NCBI RefSeq assembly: GCF_038002825.1
Contig: NZ_JBBODF010000001.1
Span: 5,394,001-5,458,000 of the forward strand
DNA: 64,000 nucleotides
Reading direction: 5' to 3'
Source: Paenibacillus sp. FSL H8-0048
GTDB lineage: Bacteria > Bacillota > Bacilli > Paenibacillales > Paenibacillaceae
Shown here: in pieces, positions 1 to 8,181 of the stretch
Layout: each line of letters starts with the position of its first letter
How positions within the stretch are numbered: the stretch's first letter is position 1
Program-made: the position numbers and the translations under genes
The notes under the pieces: generated by a model
Databases searched by the model: none
What the model was told of the DNA's origin: nothing
What the model saw: only the letters and a program-made list of their open reading frames with translations

Positions 1-43
1 CCTCCTGATACTGTACTGCCTCAGCTAATGTTTTCTTTTCCAT
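1..43 (-). CDS. start of an unidentified gene (partial, cut by window edge)
   Basis: On the minus strand an ATG at 43 opens a frame that runs off the left edge, giving an N-terminus of 14 residues (MEKKTLAEAVQYQE). It begins 32 nt after the stop of the V4R-domain gene and reads the same way, so the two are probably co-transcribed. Only a weak purine-rich stretch (AGCAGGG) lies upstream as a ribosome binding site. The fragment is too short to identify. Confidence 0.5.
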   Translation of the reverse strand, partial: MEKKTLAEAVQYQE

Positions 44-75
44 TATAAATCCCTGCTTTCATTATATTGTATTAT

Positions 76-531
76 TTAAAGCTTAACTTCATACTCGCAA
101 TGCTCATGACCGGTGACATTACATTTGATCTCTTTAACTGAAACCTTGCGGCCGAGAATCCGGCACAGCGCACCTTCAATGATGGCTCCCTGCAGATCAC
201 AGACCATTTTTTCATCTTCAAGGGAAGGCAGTCCTTTGCAGAAACAATCGTCAACAGCAATATTAATTCTGCGTTCATCGGAATGAACTATACGTGTAAT
301 CCCGATTTTAAGCTCCTCAAAGATCTGCAGCAGCTCTTCCACGGAATGGACAGGCAGGCTCTCGCCGATCTTTCTGCCAATGGTAACAGTCGTTCCCTTT
401 CCGCCTAACGGCAATCCCTGGTTCATTCCAATTAGACGGATCGTCCGGAATAGTTCAAGGGGTACCATGTTGCCCAGAGTTGTTCTATCCATCTGGCGCA
501 TATCCTCAAAAGTGTATTGCTGCAAGCCCAT
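76..531 (-). CDS. V4R-domain (4-vinyl reductase-like) small-molecule/metal-binding protein
   Basis: This is a 151-residue protein with the hallmarks of a V4R domain: a C-terminal run of spaced cysteines (about residues 96, 98, 111, 123, 137 and 145) ending in KCNVTGHEHCEYEV. V4R proteins are thought to bind small hydrophobic ligands or metals through these cysteines, but the ligand here is unknown. ATG at 531 is taken as the start because AAGGAG lies just upstream; a TTG one codon earlier abuts that site. The gene diverges from the Crp/Fnr regulator. A perfect FNR-type box sits 54-67 nt upstream and a plausible -10 (TACAAT, 562-557) is placed for class II activation, so expression in low oxygen is likely. 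The domain call rests on the cysteine pattern; the role is not known. Confidence 0.75.
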   Translation of the reverse strand: MGLQQYTFEDMRQMDRTTLGNMVPLELFRTIRLIGMNQGLPLGGKGTTVTIGRKIGESLPVHSVEELLQIFEELKIGITRIVHSDERRINIAVDDCFCKGLPSLEDEKMVCDLQGAIIEGALCRILGRKVSVKEIKCNVTGHEHCEYEVKL

Positions 532-584
532 CAACTCCTTTTCTCTCTATGAACTTATTGTATAGCCAGCCGGTACGTTAATCC

Positions 585-598
585 TTGATATAGATCAA
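585..598. promoter_or_regulatory. perfect FNR-type box (TTGAT-N4-ATCAA)
   Basis: TTGATATAGATCAA is an exact match to the FNR consensus. It lies between the divergent V4R gene and the Crp/Fnr regulator gene. For leftward transcription, a -10 such as TACAAT (562-557) would place the start near 550, putting the box centre (591.5) at about -41.5, the classic class II activator position. No comparable -10 is seen at the matching distance to the right. Confidence 0.7.
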
Positions 599-686
599 GT
601 TTAATGAAAATCTGTGCGTCCAGTCACCCGGTAGGGCTTCGATCATTGATATGGTGGGATAAGCGACAGTAAAGGAGGAATGATGT

Positions 687-1406
687 ATGGATTGTAATAC
701 GTGCAGCTCTCATGCCTGTGTGCGCCAGGTTCCGGTATTCAGGAGCTTATCTGATGAAGAATTGGTTATCATAGAATCAATCACAGAATCTCATTCATAT
801 AAAAAGGGCAGCCAGGTCTGCAGAGAAGGAGAGCCGTCTGAAGCCTTGTACGTAGTGAAGAGCGGTCTTATCAAACTGACGAAGAACAGTAAAGAAGGCA
901 AGCAGCACATTGTCCGCTTTCTTTTCCCGGGAGATTATTTCGGGCAGTTTGCCCTGCTTCATAATAAAAATAATGATGTAACGGCAGAGATTATAGAGAG
1001 CGGAGTGGTCTGCCGGATGCACCGGAAGGATTTCATTCCCCTGCTGGAGCAGAATGCGGGCCTGGCGTTTAGTTTTCTGATGTCAGTCAGTGAGCAGTTG
1101 CATCTGGCGGAAGAAACAGCAGGGGCGCTACATATGTTGGAAGTGGAAAAACGGTTAGCCCGGCTTCTGGTCTACTTGTATACGAGAAATCTGCCAGAGC
1201 CAGCAGTGACCATGCAAGACTTGAGATACTCGGTTGATCTCCCTTCGGCGCAAAAAGAAGTGGCAGCGATGATCGGCACTACTGCCGAGACCCTAAGCCG
1301 TAAGCTGAACAAGCTGGAAGCGCTGAAGATCATTGCTATGCATAAAAGAACTGTGAATATTCTGGAGATGGAGGCTCTAATTCAGCTCGCTGAAATCAGT
1401 AATTAA
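687..1406 (+). CDS. Crp/Fnr family transcriptional regulator with N-terminal cysteines
   Basis: The 239-residue protein has an N-terminal Cys cluster (C3, C6, C11), a cyclic-nucleotide-binding fold (about 15-135, with PGDYFGQFAL at 81-90), a dimer helix (about 137-165) and a C-terminal winged helix-turn-helix (about 185-225). The recognition helix reads TAETLSRKL, with Glu201, Ser204 and Arg205 spaced as the E..SR triad by which FNR reads TTGAT half-sites. That fits the perfect FNR box upstream. The N-terminal cysteines suggest an Fe-S cluster sensing oxygen or nitric oxide; this is inference. AAGGAGG precedes the ATG at 687. An anaerobic or NO-responsive regulator is the best reading, but the exact subfamily is open. 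Confidence 0.85.
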   Translation: MDCNTCSSHACVRQVPVFRSLSDEELVIIESITESHSYKKGSQVCREGEPSEALYVVKSGLIKLTKNSKEGKQHIVRFLFPGDYFGQFALLHNKNNDVTAEIIESGVVCRMHRKDFIPLLEQNAGLAFSFLMSVSEQLHLAEETAGALHMLEVEKRLARLLVYLYTRNLPEPAVTMQDLRYSVDLPSAQKEVAAMIGTTAETLSRKLNKLEALKIIAMHKRTVNILEMEALIQLAEISN

Positions 1407-1476
1407 TAATTTTCAGATAAAACCTTTAGTTTTTTAACTTTTTTTCTGGAAAAGGTGATTTGTTTTGCAAAGGCTC

Positions 1477-1505
1477 TTGCAATATAGCCGCCTATTAGAT
1501 ATAAT
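1477..1505 (+). promoter_or_regulatory. sigma-A promoter of the S10-spc-alpha ribosomal block
   Basis: TTGCAA (1477-1482) and a perfect TATAAT (1500-1505) are separated by 17 nt. The promoter lies 138 nt upstream of rpsJ and no other strong promoter precedes the block. The transcribed leader (about 1512-1642) shows no clear ribosomal-protein binding structure that I can identify by eye. Confidence 0.75.
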
Positions 1506-1642
1506 AATAAATGTTGTTCTGAGACGTTGCGATGATGTGAGAGGTTACTGACACACCCGGCCCCTTTGCCATGAGGTCGACGTCAGAAAATTTTCGCGGA
1601 GTATGTCCGATAATAAATTGGGCGATAGAAGGAGGGACTAAA

Positions 1643-1951
1643 ATGGCAAAGCAAAAAATTCGTATTCGCTTGAAAGCATACGACCACAGAATTCTTGATC
1701 AATCCGCAGAGAAAATCGTTGAAACAGCAAAACGTTCGGGTGCTGGTGTATCCGGGCCGATTCCGCTGCCAACTGAGAAGCAAATCATTACCATTCTCCG
1801 TGCGGTACACAAGTACAAGGATTCCCGTGAACAGTTTGAGCAACGGACTCACAAACGTTTGATCGATATTGTGAACCCAACACCACAAACTGTGGATGCC
1901 TTGATGCGCTTGGATCTACCGTCCGGTGTAGATATCGAAATCAAATTGTAA
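1643..1951 (+). CDS. rpsJ: 30S ribosomal protein S10
   Basis: The 102-residue protein matches S10 throughout, including the conserved loop RSGAGVSGPIPLPTEK (31-46). S10 sits in the 30S head and, as NusE, joins NusB in antitermination. The ATG at 1643 is chosen over an in-frame upstream ATG at 1571 because GGAGGG lies 6 nt before it and S10 proteins begin MAKQKIRIRL. It is the first gene of the long ribosomal block. Confidence 0.98.
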   Translation: MAKQKIRIRLKAYDHRILDQSAEKIVETAKRSGAGVSGPIPLPTEKQIITILRAVHKYKDSREQFEQRTHKRLIDIVNPTPQTVDALMRLDLPSGVDIEIKL

Positions 1952-1989
1952 TTCATTAAGTAACCAGGAAAAGAAAAGAGGTGTCAACA

Positions 1990-2613
1990 TTGAAAGGTAT
2001 CTTAGGAAAAAAACTCGGTATGACTCAAGTGTTTACTCCAGAAGGTAACGTAATCGCGGTTTCTGTTATCGAAGCTGGACCTTGTGTGGTACTGCAAAAG
2101 AAAGACCTGAATATCGACGGATATGAAGCAGTGCAGTTAGGTTTTTCCGATAAAAAGGAAAGTCGCTCTAACAAGCCTGAACAGGGTCACGCCAAAAAGG
2201 CAAATGCAACACCTAAGCGCTACGTTCGCGAAATTCGCGGTGTTGACCTCGGGTCACTCGAGGTTGGACAAGAGCTTAAGGCTGACATCTTCGCTGAAGG
2301 CGAGTTTGTTGACGTAACAGGTACTTCGAAGGGTAAAGGCTTCCAGGGTAACATCAAACGCTGGGGACAAAGCCGCGGACCAATGGCACACGGATCGCGC
2401 TACCACAGAAGACCGGGCTCGATGGGTTCCATCCAGGCTAACCGTGTTCCTAAGGGCAAACGCCTGCCAGGACATATGGGTCACACAACCGTAACGGTTC
2501 AAAAGCTTGAAATCATCCGGGTTGACGTAGAACGTAATGTACTGCTGGTTAAAGGCGCTATTCCGGGCCCTAAAAACAGCTTCGTGAAAGTTAAAGAAAC
2601 CGTTAAGAAATAA
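1990..2613 (+). CDS. rplC: 50S ribosomal protein L3
   Basis: The 207-residue L3 starts KGILGKKLGMTQVF and contains the loop that reaches the peptidyl-transferase centre (around residues 120-160, with GHMGHTTVTVQ near 160). The start is taken as TTG at 1990: GAGGTG precedes it by 7 nt and the protein then begins as L3 usually does. A GTG at 1981 falls inside that ribosome binding site. L3 is an early-assembly 23S-binding protein. It lies 38 nt after rpsJ. Confidence 0.95.
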   Translation: MKGILGKKLGMTQVFTPEGNVIAVSVIEAGPCVVLQKKDLNIDGYEAVQLGFSDKKESRSNKPEQGHAKKANATPKRYVREIRGVDLGSLEVGQELKADIFAEGEFVDVTGTSKGKGFQGNIKRWGQSRGPMAHGSRYHRRPGSMGSIQANRVPKGKRLPGHMGHTTVTVQKLEIIRVDVERNVLLVKGAIPGPKNSFVKVKETVKK

Positions 2614-2638
2614 TTACTGAAGAAAGGAGGAACATGAA

Positions 2639-3262
2639 ATGCCAAAAGTAACACTTTTCAATACTAGTGGTAACGAAGTTGGCGAAGTTGAACTGAGTGA
2701 TTCAGTTTTCGGTATCGAACCGAATGTACATGTGCTGCATGAAGCTGCACTTATGCAAAGAGCTTCCCTTCGTCGCGGTACACACAAAGTAAAAGGACGC
2801 TCTGAAGTACGTGGCGGCGGACGTAAGCCTTGGAAACAAAAAGGTACAGGTCGTGCTCGTCAAGGCTCCATTCGTTCTCCACAATGGAAAGGCGGCGGCG
2901 TAGTCTTCGGACCAACACCACGCAGCTATTCCTGGAAATTGCCTAAGAAGGTTCGCCGGTTGGCCATCAAATCCGCGTTGTCCTCAAAAGTACTTGAGAA
3001 TGACATTATCGTATTGGATAGCTTGACTCTGAATGCTCCGAAGACGAAAGAATTCGCAGCGATTCTGAACAATCTTAAAGTGGGCAGCAAAGCCCTGATC
3101 GTAGCTCCTAGCTATGATGACAATGTAGCACTTTCCGCTCGTAACATCCCTGGGGTGAAATTCGTAGCGGCTGACGGCATCAATGTTCTTGACGTACTGA
3201 CGTACGACAAACTGATCATCACTAAAGAAGCAGTTCTGAAGGTAGAGGAGGTGTTCGCGTAA
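2639..3262 (+). CDS. rplD: 50S ribosomal protein L4
   Basis: The 207-residue protein carries the L4 extended loop (about residues 45-90, rich in Gly, Arg and Lys, including GGGRKPWKQKGTGRARQGS) that lines the peptide exit tunnel. AAAGGAGG precedes the ATG. Its stop overlaps the rplW start by one base (TAATG), so the two are translationally coupled. In enteric bacteria L4 also represses the S10 operon; that loop is not established in Firmicutes. Confidence 0.98.
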   Translation: MPKVTLFNTSGNEVGEVELSDSVFGIEPNVHVLHEAALMQRASLRRGTHKVKGRSEVRGGGRKPWKQKGTGRARQGSIRSPQWKGGGVVFGPTPRSYSWKLPKKVRRLAIKSALSSKVLENDIIVLDSLTLNAPKTKEFAAILNNLKVGSKALIVAPSYDDNVALSARNIPGVKFVAADGINVLDVLTYDKLIITKEAVLKVEEVFA

Positions 3263-3555
3263 TGAAAGATCCTCGTGATATAATTAAGCGTCCAGTGATT
3301 ACGGAACGCACATCCGAATACATGAGCGAACTGAAGTACGCTTTTGAAGTGGATATCCGTGCTAACAAGACCGAAATCAAAAAAGCTGTCGAGGCTATTT
3401 TTAAAGTAAAAGTCGTTAGTGTGAACACAATGCGCGTACCTGGTAAACTGAAACGTTACGGCAAATATTCCGGTTATACTCCGGAGTGGAAAAAAGCCAT
3501 CGTGAAGCTTAGCCCGGACAGCAAGCCGCTTGAGTTCTTTGAAGCGGTAGAATAA
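3262..3555 (+). CDS. rplW: 50S ribosomal protein L23
   Basis: The 97-residue L23 lies at the mouth of the peptide exit tunnel and is the docking site for trigger factor and signal recognition particle. The N-terminus (DPRDIIKRPVITERTSEYM) and the MRVPGKLKRYGKYSGY segment, which contacts 23S domain III, are typical. GAGGAGG inside the end of rplD serves as its ribosome binding site. Confidence 0.97.
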   Translation: MKDPRDIIKRPVITERTSEYMSELKYAFEVDIRANKTEIKKAVEAIFKVKVVSVNTMRVPGKLKRYGKYSGYTPEWKKAIVKLSPDSKPLEFFEAVE

Positions 3556-3582
3556 TACTCTTAAAGTAAGGAGGAAACTATA

Positions 3583-4413
3583 GTGCCAATCAAAAAGTAC
3601 AAACCGACCTCTCCGGCAAGACGCAACATGTCTGTGTCTACGTTTGAAGAAATCACAACAAACCAGCCAGAGAAATCGTTGCTGTCCCCGCTGTTCAAGC
3701 ATGCCGGACGCAACAACCAAGGTAAAATTACGGTTCGTCACCATGGCGGCGGACACAAACGTAAATACCGTATCATCGACTTCAAACGGACTAAAGACGG
3801 CATACCAGGTAGCGTTGCTACAATCGAGTATGACCCGAACCGTACTTCCAATATTGCTTTGATCCACTATGCTGATGGAGAGAAACGTTATATCATCGCT
3901 CCTAAAGGCCTTAAAGTTGGGGACAAAGTTGAGTCCGGTCCTACTGCGGATATCAAAATTGGTAACAGCCTTCCGTTGATCAACATCCCGGTAGGTACAG
4001 TTATCCACAATATCGAGTTGAAACCAGGCAAAGGCGGACAATTGGTTCGTGCTGCCGGTACTGAAGCTCAGTTGCTGGGTAAAGAAGATAAATACGTATC
4101 TGTTCGATTGAACTCTGGTGAGGTTCGCAGAATCCTCAGCGTTTGCCGTGCGACTATCGGAGCCGTAGGTAACGGAGATCACGAGCTGATCAAGATTGGT
4201 AAAGCCGGACGCAGCCGCTGGCTCGGACGTCGTCCTGAAGTACGCGGTGTTGTCATGAACCCTAACGATCACCCGCACGGTGGTGGTGAAGGCCGCGCTC
4301 CAATCGGACGGAAATCGCCAATGTCACCTTGGGGCAAACCAACCCTCGGCTACAAAACGCGTAAGAAAAACAAAGCATCTGATAAATATATCGTTCGTCG
4401 CCGCACAAAATAA
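3583..4413 (+). CDS. rplB: 50S ribosomal protein L2
   Basis: The 276-residue L2 is one of the most conserved proteins of the peptidyl-transferase region. The signature MNPNDHPHGGGEGR (225-238) includes the histidine implicated in peptidyl-transferase activity. Translation starts at GTG 3583 behind AAGGAGG. A 77-nt gap with an inverted repeat separates it from rpsS, the largest spacer in the first half of the block. Confidence 0.98.
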   Translation: MPIKKYKPTSPARRNMSVSTFEEITTNQPEKSLLSPLFKHAGRNNQGKITVRHHGGGHKRKYRIIDFKRTKDGIPGSVATIEYDPNRTSNIALIHYADGEKRYIIAPKGLKVGDKVESGPTADIKIGNSLPLINIPVGTVIHNIELKPGKGGQLVRAAGTEAQLLGKEDKYVSVRLNSGEVRRILSVCRATIGAVGNGDHELIKIGKAGRSRWLGRRPEVRGVVMNPNDHPHGGGEGRAPIGRKSPMSPWGKPTLGYKTRKKNKASDKYIVRRRTK

Positions 4414-4448
4414 GACGCTTCAGGCAAGTTAATTAAGCGCGAAGCGTC
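4414..4448 (+). repeat. intra-operon inverted repeat between rplB and rpsS
   Basis: GACGCTTC (4414-4421) and GAAGCGTC (4441-4448) form a perfect 8-bp stem with a 19-nt loop, starting at the base after the rplB stop codon. There is no T-run, so it is more likely an RNA processing or stability element than a terminator. Confidence 0.55.
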
Positions 4449-4490
4449 GATTCGCGGTTTTGAAGAACCGGATGAAGGGAGGATTCACAC

Positions 4491-4769
4491 ATGGGTCGCA
4501 GTTTAAAGAAGGGGCCGTTCATCGATGGCTACCTGCTGAAAAAAGTTGAGGATTTGAACGAGACAGACAAGAAAGTCGTAGTAAAAACCTGGTCCCGTCG
4601 CTCAACCATTTTCCCTCAGTTTATCGGACATACGTTTGGTGTATATGACGGCCGCAAACACGTGCCTGTATACGTAACAGAAGATATGGTAGGTCACAAG
4701 TTGGGCGAGTTCGCGCCAACACGTACTTACAAAGGCCACGCGGGTGACGATAAGAAAACCAGAAGATAA
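4491..4769 (+). CDS. rpsS: 30S ribosomal protein S19
   Basis: The 92-residue S19 begins GRSLKKGPFIDGYLLKKV and contains the typical GHTFGVYDGRKHVPVYVTE stretch. It binds the 30S head near the decoding region and contacts S13. AGGGAGG precedes the ATG, and rplV follows after 31 nt. Confidence 0.98.
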   Translation: MGRSLKKGPFIDGYLLKKVEDLNETDKKVVVKTWSRRSTIFPQFIGHTFGVYDGRKHVPVYVTEDMVGHKLGEFAPTRTYKGHAGDDKKTRR

Positions 4770-4800
4770 TTAACGTCTTCGTTTGAGAGGAGGGAAAACA

Positions 4801-5133
4801 ATGGAAGCAAAAGCACATGCAAGATCGGTGCGGATTTCCGCTCGTAAAGCGAAACTGGTTGTTGACTTGATTCGCGGCAAGCAAGTGGGGGAAGCAATTG
4901 CAATTCTTCGCCACACTCCGAAGTCCGCTTCTCCGGTTGTTGAGAAGCTACTGAACTCGGCGATTGCGAACGCTGAGCATAACTACTCTATGGACGTGAA
5001 CAGCTTATTCGTAAGCGAAGTTTTCGTTAACCAGGGTCCTACAATGAAACGTTTCCGTCCGCGCGCCATGGGCCGCGCAAGCCGGATCAATAAACGTACC
5101 AGCCACATTACTTTGGTGGTATCTGAGAAATAA
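4801..5133 (+). CDS. rplV: 50S ribosomal protein L22
   Basis: The 110-residue L22 contains the long beta-hairpin (about residues 78-100, GPTMKRFRPRAMGRASRI) that reaches into the peptide exit tunnel near the macrolide site. ATG at 4801 is chosen over an in-frame ATG at 4783, because GAGAGGAGGG lies between them and L22 usually begins MEAKAHARSVRIS. rpsC follows after 13 nt. Confidence 0.97.
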   Translation: MEAKAHARSVRISARKAKLVVDLIRGKQVGEAIAILRHTPKSASPVVEKLLNSAIANAEHNYSMDVNSLFVSEVFVNQGPTMKRFRPRAMGRASRINKRTSHITLVVSEK

Positions 5134-5146
5134 GGAGGGATAACAC

Positions 5147-5812
5147 GTGGGTCAAAAGGTAAATCCAGTCGGACTCCGAGTCGGTATTATTCGCGATTGG
5201 GAATCAAAATGGTATGCAGGCAAAGATTTCGGTACTCTTTTAATGGAAGACGTCAAAATCCGGGAATACCTTAAAGGCAAGTTGAAAGATTCCTCTGTTT
5301 CCCGCATCGAGATCGAAAGAGCGGCAAGCCGAGTGAACGTTACAATTCACACTGCCAAGCCAGGTATGGTAATTGGTAAAGGCGGAGCAGAAGTAGAAGT
5401 ACTTCGCAGCGCAGTTACAGCTATCGCCGGCGGTAAGAAAGTGCACATCAACATCAATGAAATCAAACACCCTGAACTGGATGCTATTCTTGTTGCTGAA
5501 AGCATTGCACAACAGCTGGAACGTCGCGTATCGTTCCGTCGTGCTCTGAAACAAGCGATTCAAAGAACTATGCGTTCCGGCGCAAAGGGTATTAAAACTC
5601 AGGTTGGCGGACGTCTTGGCGGCGCTGAGATTGCCCGTTCAGAAGGTTATAGCGAAGGAACAGTTCCACTTCATACGCTTCGTGCTGATATCGATTACGG
5701 AACAGCTGAAGCACATACAACTTACGGCCGTATCGGCGTAAAAGTATGGATTTATCGTGGAGAAGTTCTTCCCCCAGCTAAGAAACAAGCTGCTCAGGAA
5801 GGAGGCAACTAA
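5147..5812 (+). CDS. rpsC: 30S ribosomal protein S3
   Basis: The 221-residue S3 has an N-terminal KH type II RNA-binding domain with the GMVIGKGG motif at 73-80, followed by the C-terminal S3 domain (GGRLGGAEIARSE, about 147-159). It helps form the mRNA entry channel. It starts with GTG behind AAGGAGGG. rplP begins only 2 nt after its stop, and the rplP ribosome binding site lies inside the last codons. Confidence 0.98.
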   Translation: MGQKVNPVGLRVGIIRDWESKWYAGKDFGTLLMEDVKIREYLKGKLKDSSVSRIEIERAASRVNVTIHTAKPGMVIGKGGAEVEVLRSAVTAIAGGKKVHININEIKHPELDAILVAESIAQQLERRVSFRRALKQAIQRTMRSGAKGIKTQVGGRLGGAEIARSEGYSEGTVPLHTLRADIDYGTAEAHTTYGRIGVKVWIYRGEVLPPAKKQAAQEGGN

Positions 5813-5814
5813 TC

Positions 5815-6249
5815 ATGTTGGTACCAAAGCGCGTTAAACACCGCAAGCAACAACGCGGTCACATGAAGGGTATGGCAAAAGGCGGAACCGAACTTAACTT
5901 CGGGGAATTCGGTTTGCAGGCACTGGAGCCATCTTGGATCACTAACCGTCAGATCGAAGCTGCACGTATCGCAATGACACGTTACATCAAACGTGGCGGT
6001 CAGGTTTGGATCAAGATTTTCCCGGATAAGCCAATCACTCAGAAGCCTCTCGAGGTTCGTATGGGTAGTGGTAAAGGTAACGTTGAGAAATGGGTAGCTG
6101 TAGTTAAACCGGGTAAGATTATGTTCGAACTCGGAGGCGTGTCGGAAGAAATCGCTCGTGAAGCGATGCGTCTTGCCGCTCACAAGCTGCCTGTAAAGAC
6201 TAAGTTTGTGAAACGTGAAGAATTGGGTGGTGAAGCAAATGAAAGCTAA
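5815..6249 (+). CDS. rplP: 50S ribosomal protein L16
   Basis: The 144-residue L16 starts MLVPKRVKHRKQQRGHMKG and sits near the A-site tRNA and the central protuberance. The conserved GKGNVEKWVAVVKPG stretch is present. Its last codons overlap the first codons of rpmC by 11 nt. Confidence 0.98.
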   Translation: MLVPKRVKHRKQQRGHMKGMAKGGTELNFGEFGLQALEPSWITNRQIEAARIAMTRYIKRGGQVWIKIFPDKPITQKPLEVRMGSGKGNVEKWVAVVKPGKIMFELGGVSEEIAREAMRLAAHKLPVKTKFVKREELGGEANES

Positions 6250-6436
6250 TGAACTTCGCAACTTAACCACTGCTGAGATTGAACAGAAAATCGCCGGTTT
6301 CAAGGAAGAACTTTTCAATCTCCGTTTCCAATTGGCAACAGGCCAACTGGATAACCCGACTCGGATTCGTGATGTGCGTAAGGAAATAGCTCGTGCTAAA
6401 ACCGTTATCCATCAAAGAGTACTTGGGATTAGTTAA
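6239..6436 (+). CDS. rpmC: 50S ribosomal protein L29
   Basis: The 65-residue L29 begins MKANELRNLTTAEIEQK and is a small helical protein near the exit tunnel, next to L23. The ATG at 6239 lies inside the end of rplP. An in-frame earlier start at 6215 would give a non-native N-terminus. GGGTGG in rplP can serve as its ribosome binding site. Confidence 0.96.
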   Translation: MKANELRNLTTAEIEQKIAGFKEELFNLRFQLATGQLDNPTRIRDVRKEIARAKTVIHQRVLGIS

Positions 6437-6479
6437 GTGACGGCGGATGCATAATCCGTAATCAGGAAGGAGGCTAATT

Positions 6480-6746
6480 ATGAGCGAAGAACGTAATGCA
6501 CGTAAAGTGCTGATCGGTAAAGTAGTCAGCGACAAAATGGATAAAACCATCGTAATTGCTGTTGAAACCTATAAAAAGCACAATCTGTATCACAAACGCA
6601 TCAAGTCCACGAAGAAATTCAAGGCACATGATGAAGAGAATGTAGCTAAAATTGGTGATGTCGTGAAAGTCATGGAAACACGTCCATTGTCGAAGGACAA
6701 ACGCTGGAGACTGGTTGAAGTGGTTGAAAAAGCGGTAATCATCTAA
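6480..6746 (+). CDS. rpsQ: 30S ribosomal protein S17
   Basis: The 88-residue S17 is a primary 16S-binding OB-fold protein. The motifs GKVVSDKMDKTIVIAVE and ETRPLSKDKRWRLVEVVE are diagnostic. AGGAAGGAGG precedes the ATG. rplN follows after 40 nt. Confidence 0.98.
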   Translation: MSEERNARKVLIGKVVSDKMDKTIVIAVETYKKHNLYHKRIKSTKKFKAHDEENVAKIGDVVKVMETRPLSKDKRWRLVEVVEKAVII

Positions 6747-6786
6747 GACATGAAGCAAATCCCTTTCCGGAAGGAGGAAAAAAATA

Positions 6787-7155
6787 ATGATTCAACCATT
6801 TACACGTTTGCATGTGGCTGACAACTCTGGTGCGAAGGAACTGATGTGTATCCGCGTACTGGGTGGTACTGGACGCCGTACAGCAGCAATCGGCGATCTG
6901 ATCGTTTGTTCCGTTAAACAAGCAACACCAGGCGGCGTTGTCAAAAAAGGTGATGTTGTTAGAGCGGTAGTTGTTCGTACAAAACGTTCGGTACGCCGTA
7001 AAGATGGATCTTACATCGCATTCGACGAAAATGCAGCTGTTGTTGTTAAAGACGACAGAAGCCCGCGCGGAACACGTATCTTCGGACCAGTTGCTCGCGA
7101 ACTTCGCGACAAGGACTACATGAAGATCGTTTCCTTGGCACCGGAAGTAATCTAA
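6787..7155 (+). CDS. rplN: 50S ribosomal protein L14
   Basis: The 122-residue L14 begins MIQPFTRLHVADNSGAKEL and ends REKDYMKIVSLAPEVI-like (here LRDKDYMKIVSLAPEVI). It forms an intersubunit bridge with 16S helix 14 and is the docking site for RsfS. GGAAGGAGG precedes the ATG. Confidence 0.98.
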   Translation: MIQPFTRLHVADNSGAKELMCIRVLGGTGRRTAAIGDLIVCSVKQATPGGVVKKGDVVRAVVVRTKRSVRRKDGSYIAFDENAAVVVKDDRSPRGTRIFGPVARELRDKDYMKIVSLAPEVI

Positions 7156-7210
7156 AAATCCGAGTGATACTCGGTTGTACTTGAAAAGGTAGTTATAGGA
7201 GGTGTAATCA

Positions 7211-7564
7211 ATGCCTAGAGTTAAAAAAGTTCTGGAATCCCATAACAATAAACTGCACGTGAAAAAAGATGATGTGGTGCTTGTGATCAGCGGGAAAGAC
7301 AAAGGTAAAAAAGGCCGTGTCATCGCTGCTTATCCTCGTGAAAACCGCGTCCTGGTAGAAGGCGTGAACATGGTGAAGAAACACCAGAAGCCTAACCAGT
7401 TGAATCCGCAAGGCGGAATCATCGAGCAGGAAGCTTCGATCCATGTGTCCAACGTAATGCACATTGATCCGAAGAGCGGGAAAGTTACGCGCATCGGCTA
7501 TAAAGTACTAGATAACGGTAAGAAGGTTCGGGTAGCAAAAAGATCCGGAGAGATTATCGACTAA
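7211..7564 (+). CDS. rplX: 50S ribosomal protein L24
   Basis: The 117-residue L24 contains a KOW motif (VISGKDKGKKGRVIAAYP, about 25-42) and the following EGVNMVKKHQKPNQ stretch. It is an early 50S assembly initiator that binds 5' 23S rRNA. ATAGGAGG precedes the ATG. Confidence 0.97.
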   Translation: MPRVKKVLESHNNKLHVKKDDVVLVISGKDKGKKGRVIAAYPRENRVLVEGVNMVKKHQKPNQLNPQGGIIEQEASIHVSNVMHIDPKSGKVTRIGYKVLDNGKKVRVAKRSGEIID

Positions 7565-7594
7565 TACAGTCCTAATGAAAGGAGGTAAATCTTC

Positions 7595-8137
7595 ATGGCA
7601 GCAAGAATGAAAGAACGTTATCTGAATGAAATCACACCATCTTTGATGCAGAAGTTTAACTACACAACAGTTATGCAAGTGCCTAAGATCGAGAAGATCG
7701 TCATCAACATGGGTGTAGGTGACGCTGTTCAAAACTCCAAAGTACTTGACGCTGCAGTTAACGATATGCAACTGATTTCTGGTCAAAAGCCGGTTATCAC
7801 CAAAGCAAAGAAATCCATCGCCGGTTTCAAACTGCGCGAAAATATGCCGATCGGGGTTAAAGTAACACTGCGCGGCGAGCGTATGTATTACTTCCTGGAT
7901 AAATTGATCAACGTAACGCTTCCACGCGTTCGTGACTTCCGTGGTGTTTCCAGCAAAGCCTTCGATGGCCGCGGTAACTACACACTGGGTCTTAAAGAAC
8001 AATTGATCTTCCCTGAAATTGAGTATGACAAAGTGGATAAGGTTCGCGGTATGGACATCGTTATTGTAACGACTGCTAAGACGGACGAGGAATCCCGTGA
8101 GCTGCTGAATCAGCTGGGAATGCCTTTCACAAAATAA
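7595..8137 (+). CDS. rplE: 50S ribosomal protein L5
   Basis: The 180-residue L5 binds 5S rRNA and contacts the P-site tRNA and S13. The diagnostic segments KIEKIVINMGVGDAV and RDFRGVSSKAFDGRGNY are present. AAAGGAGG precedes the ATG. Confidence 0.98.
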   Translation: MAARMKERYLNEITPSLMQKFNYTTVMQVPKIEKIVINMGVGDAVQNSKVLDAAVNDMQLISGQKPVITKAKKSIAGFKLRENMPIGVKVTLRGERMYYFLDKLINVTLPRVRDFRGVSSKAFDGRGNYTLGLKEQLIFPEIEYDKVDKVRGMDIVIVTTAKTDEESRELLNQLGMPFTK

Positions 8138-8181
8138 GAATCATCCATTTCTCCGAAAATGTTTAGGAGGTGTCAGGCTAA

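Noticed and set aside
3112..4278. 388-codon open frame on the minus strand across rplD-rplW-rplB
   Set aside because: It is antisense to three certain ribosomal genes, has no ribosome binding site, and arises from their codon bias.
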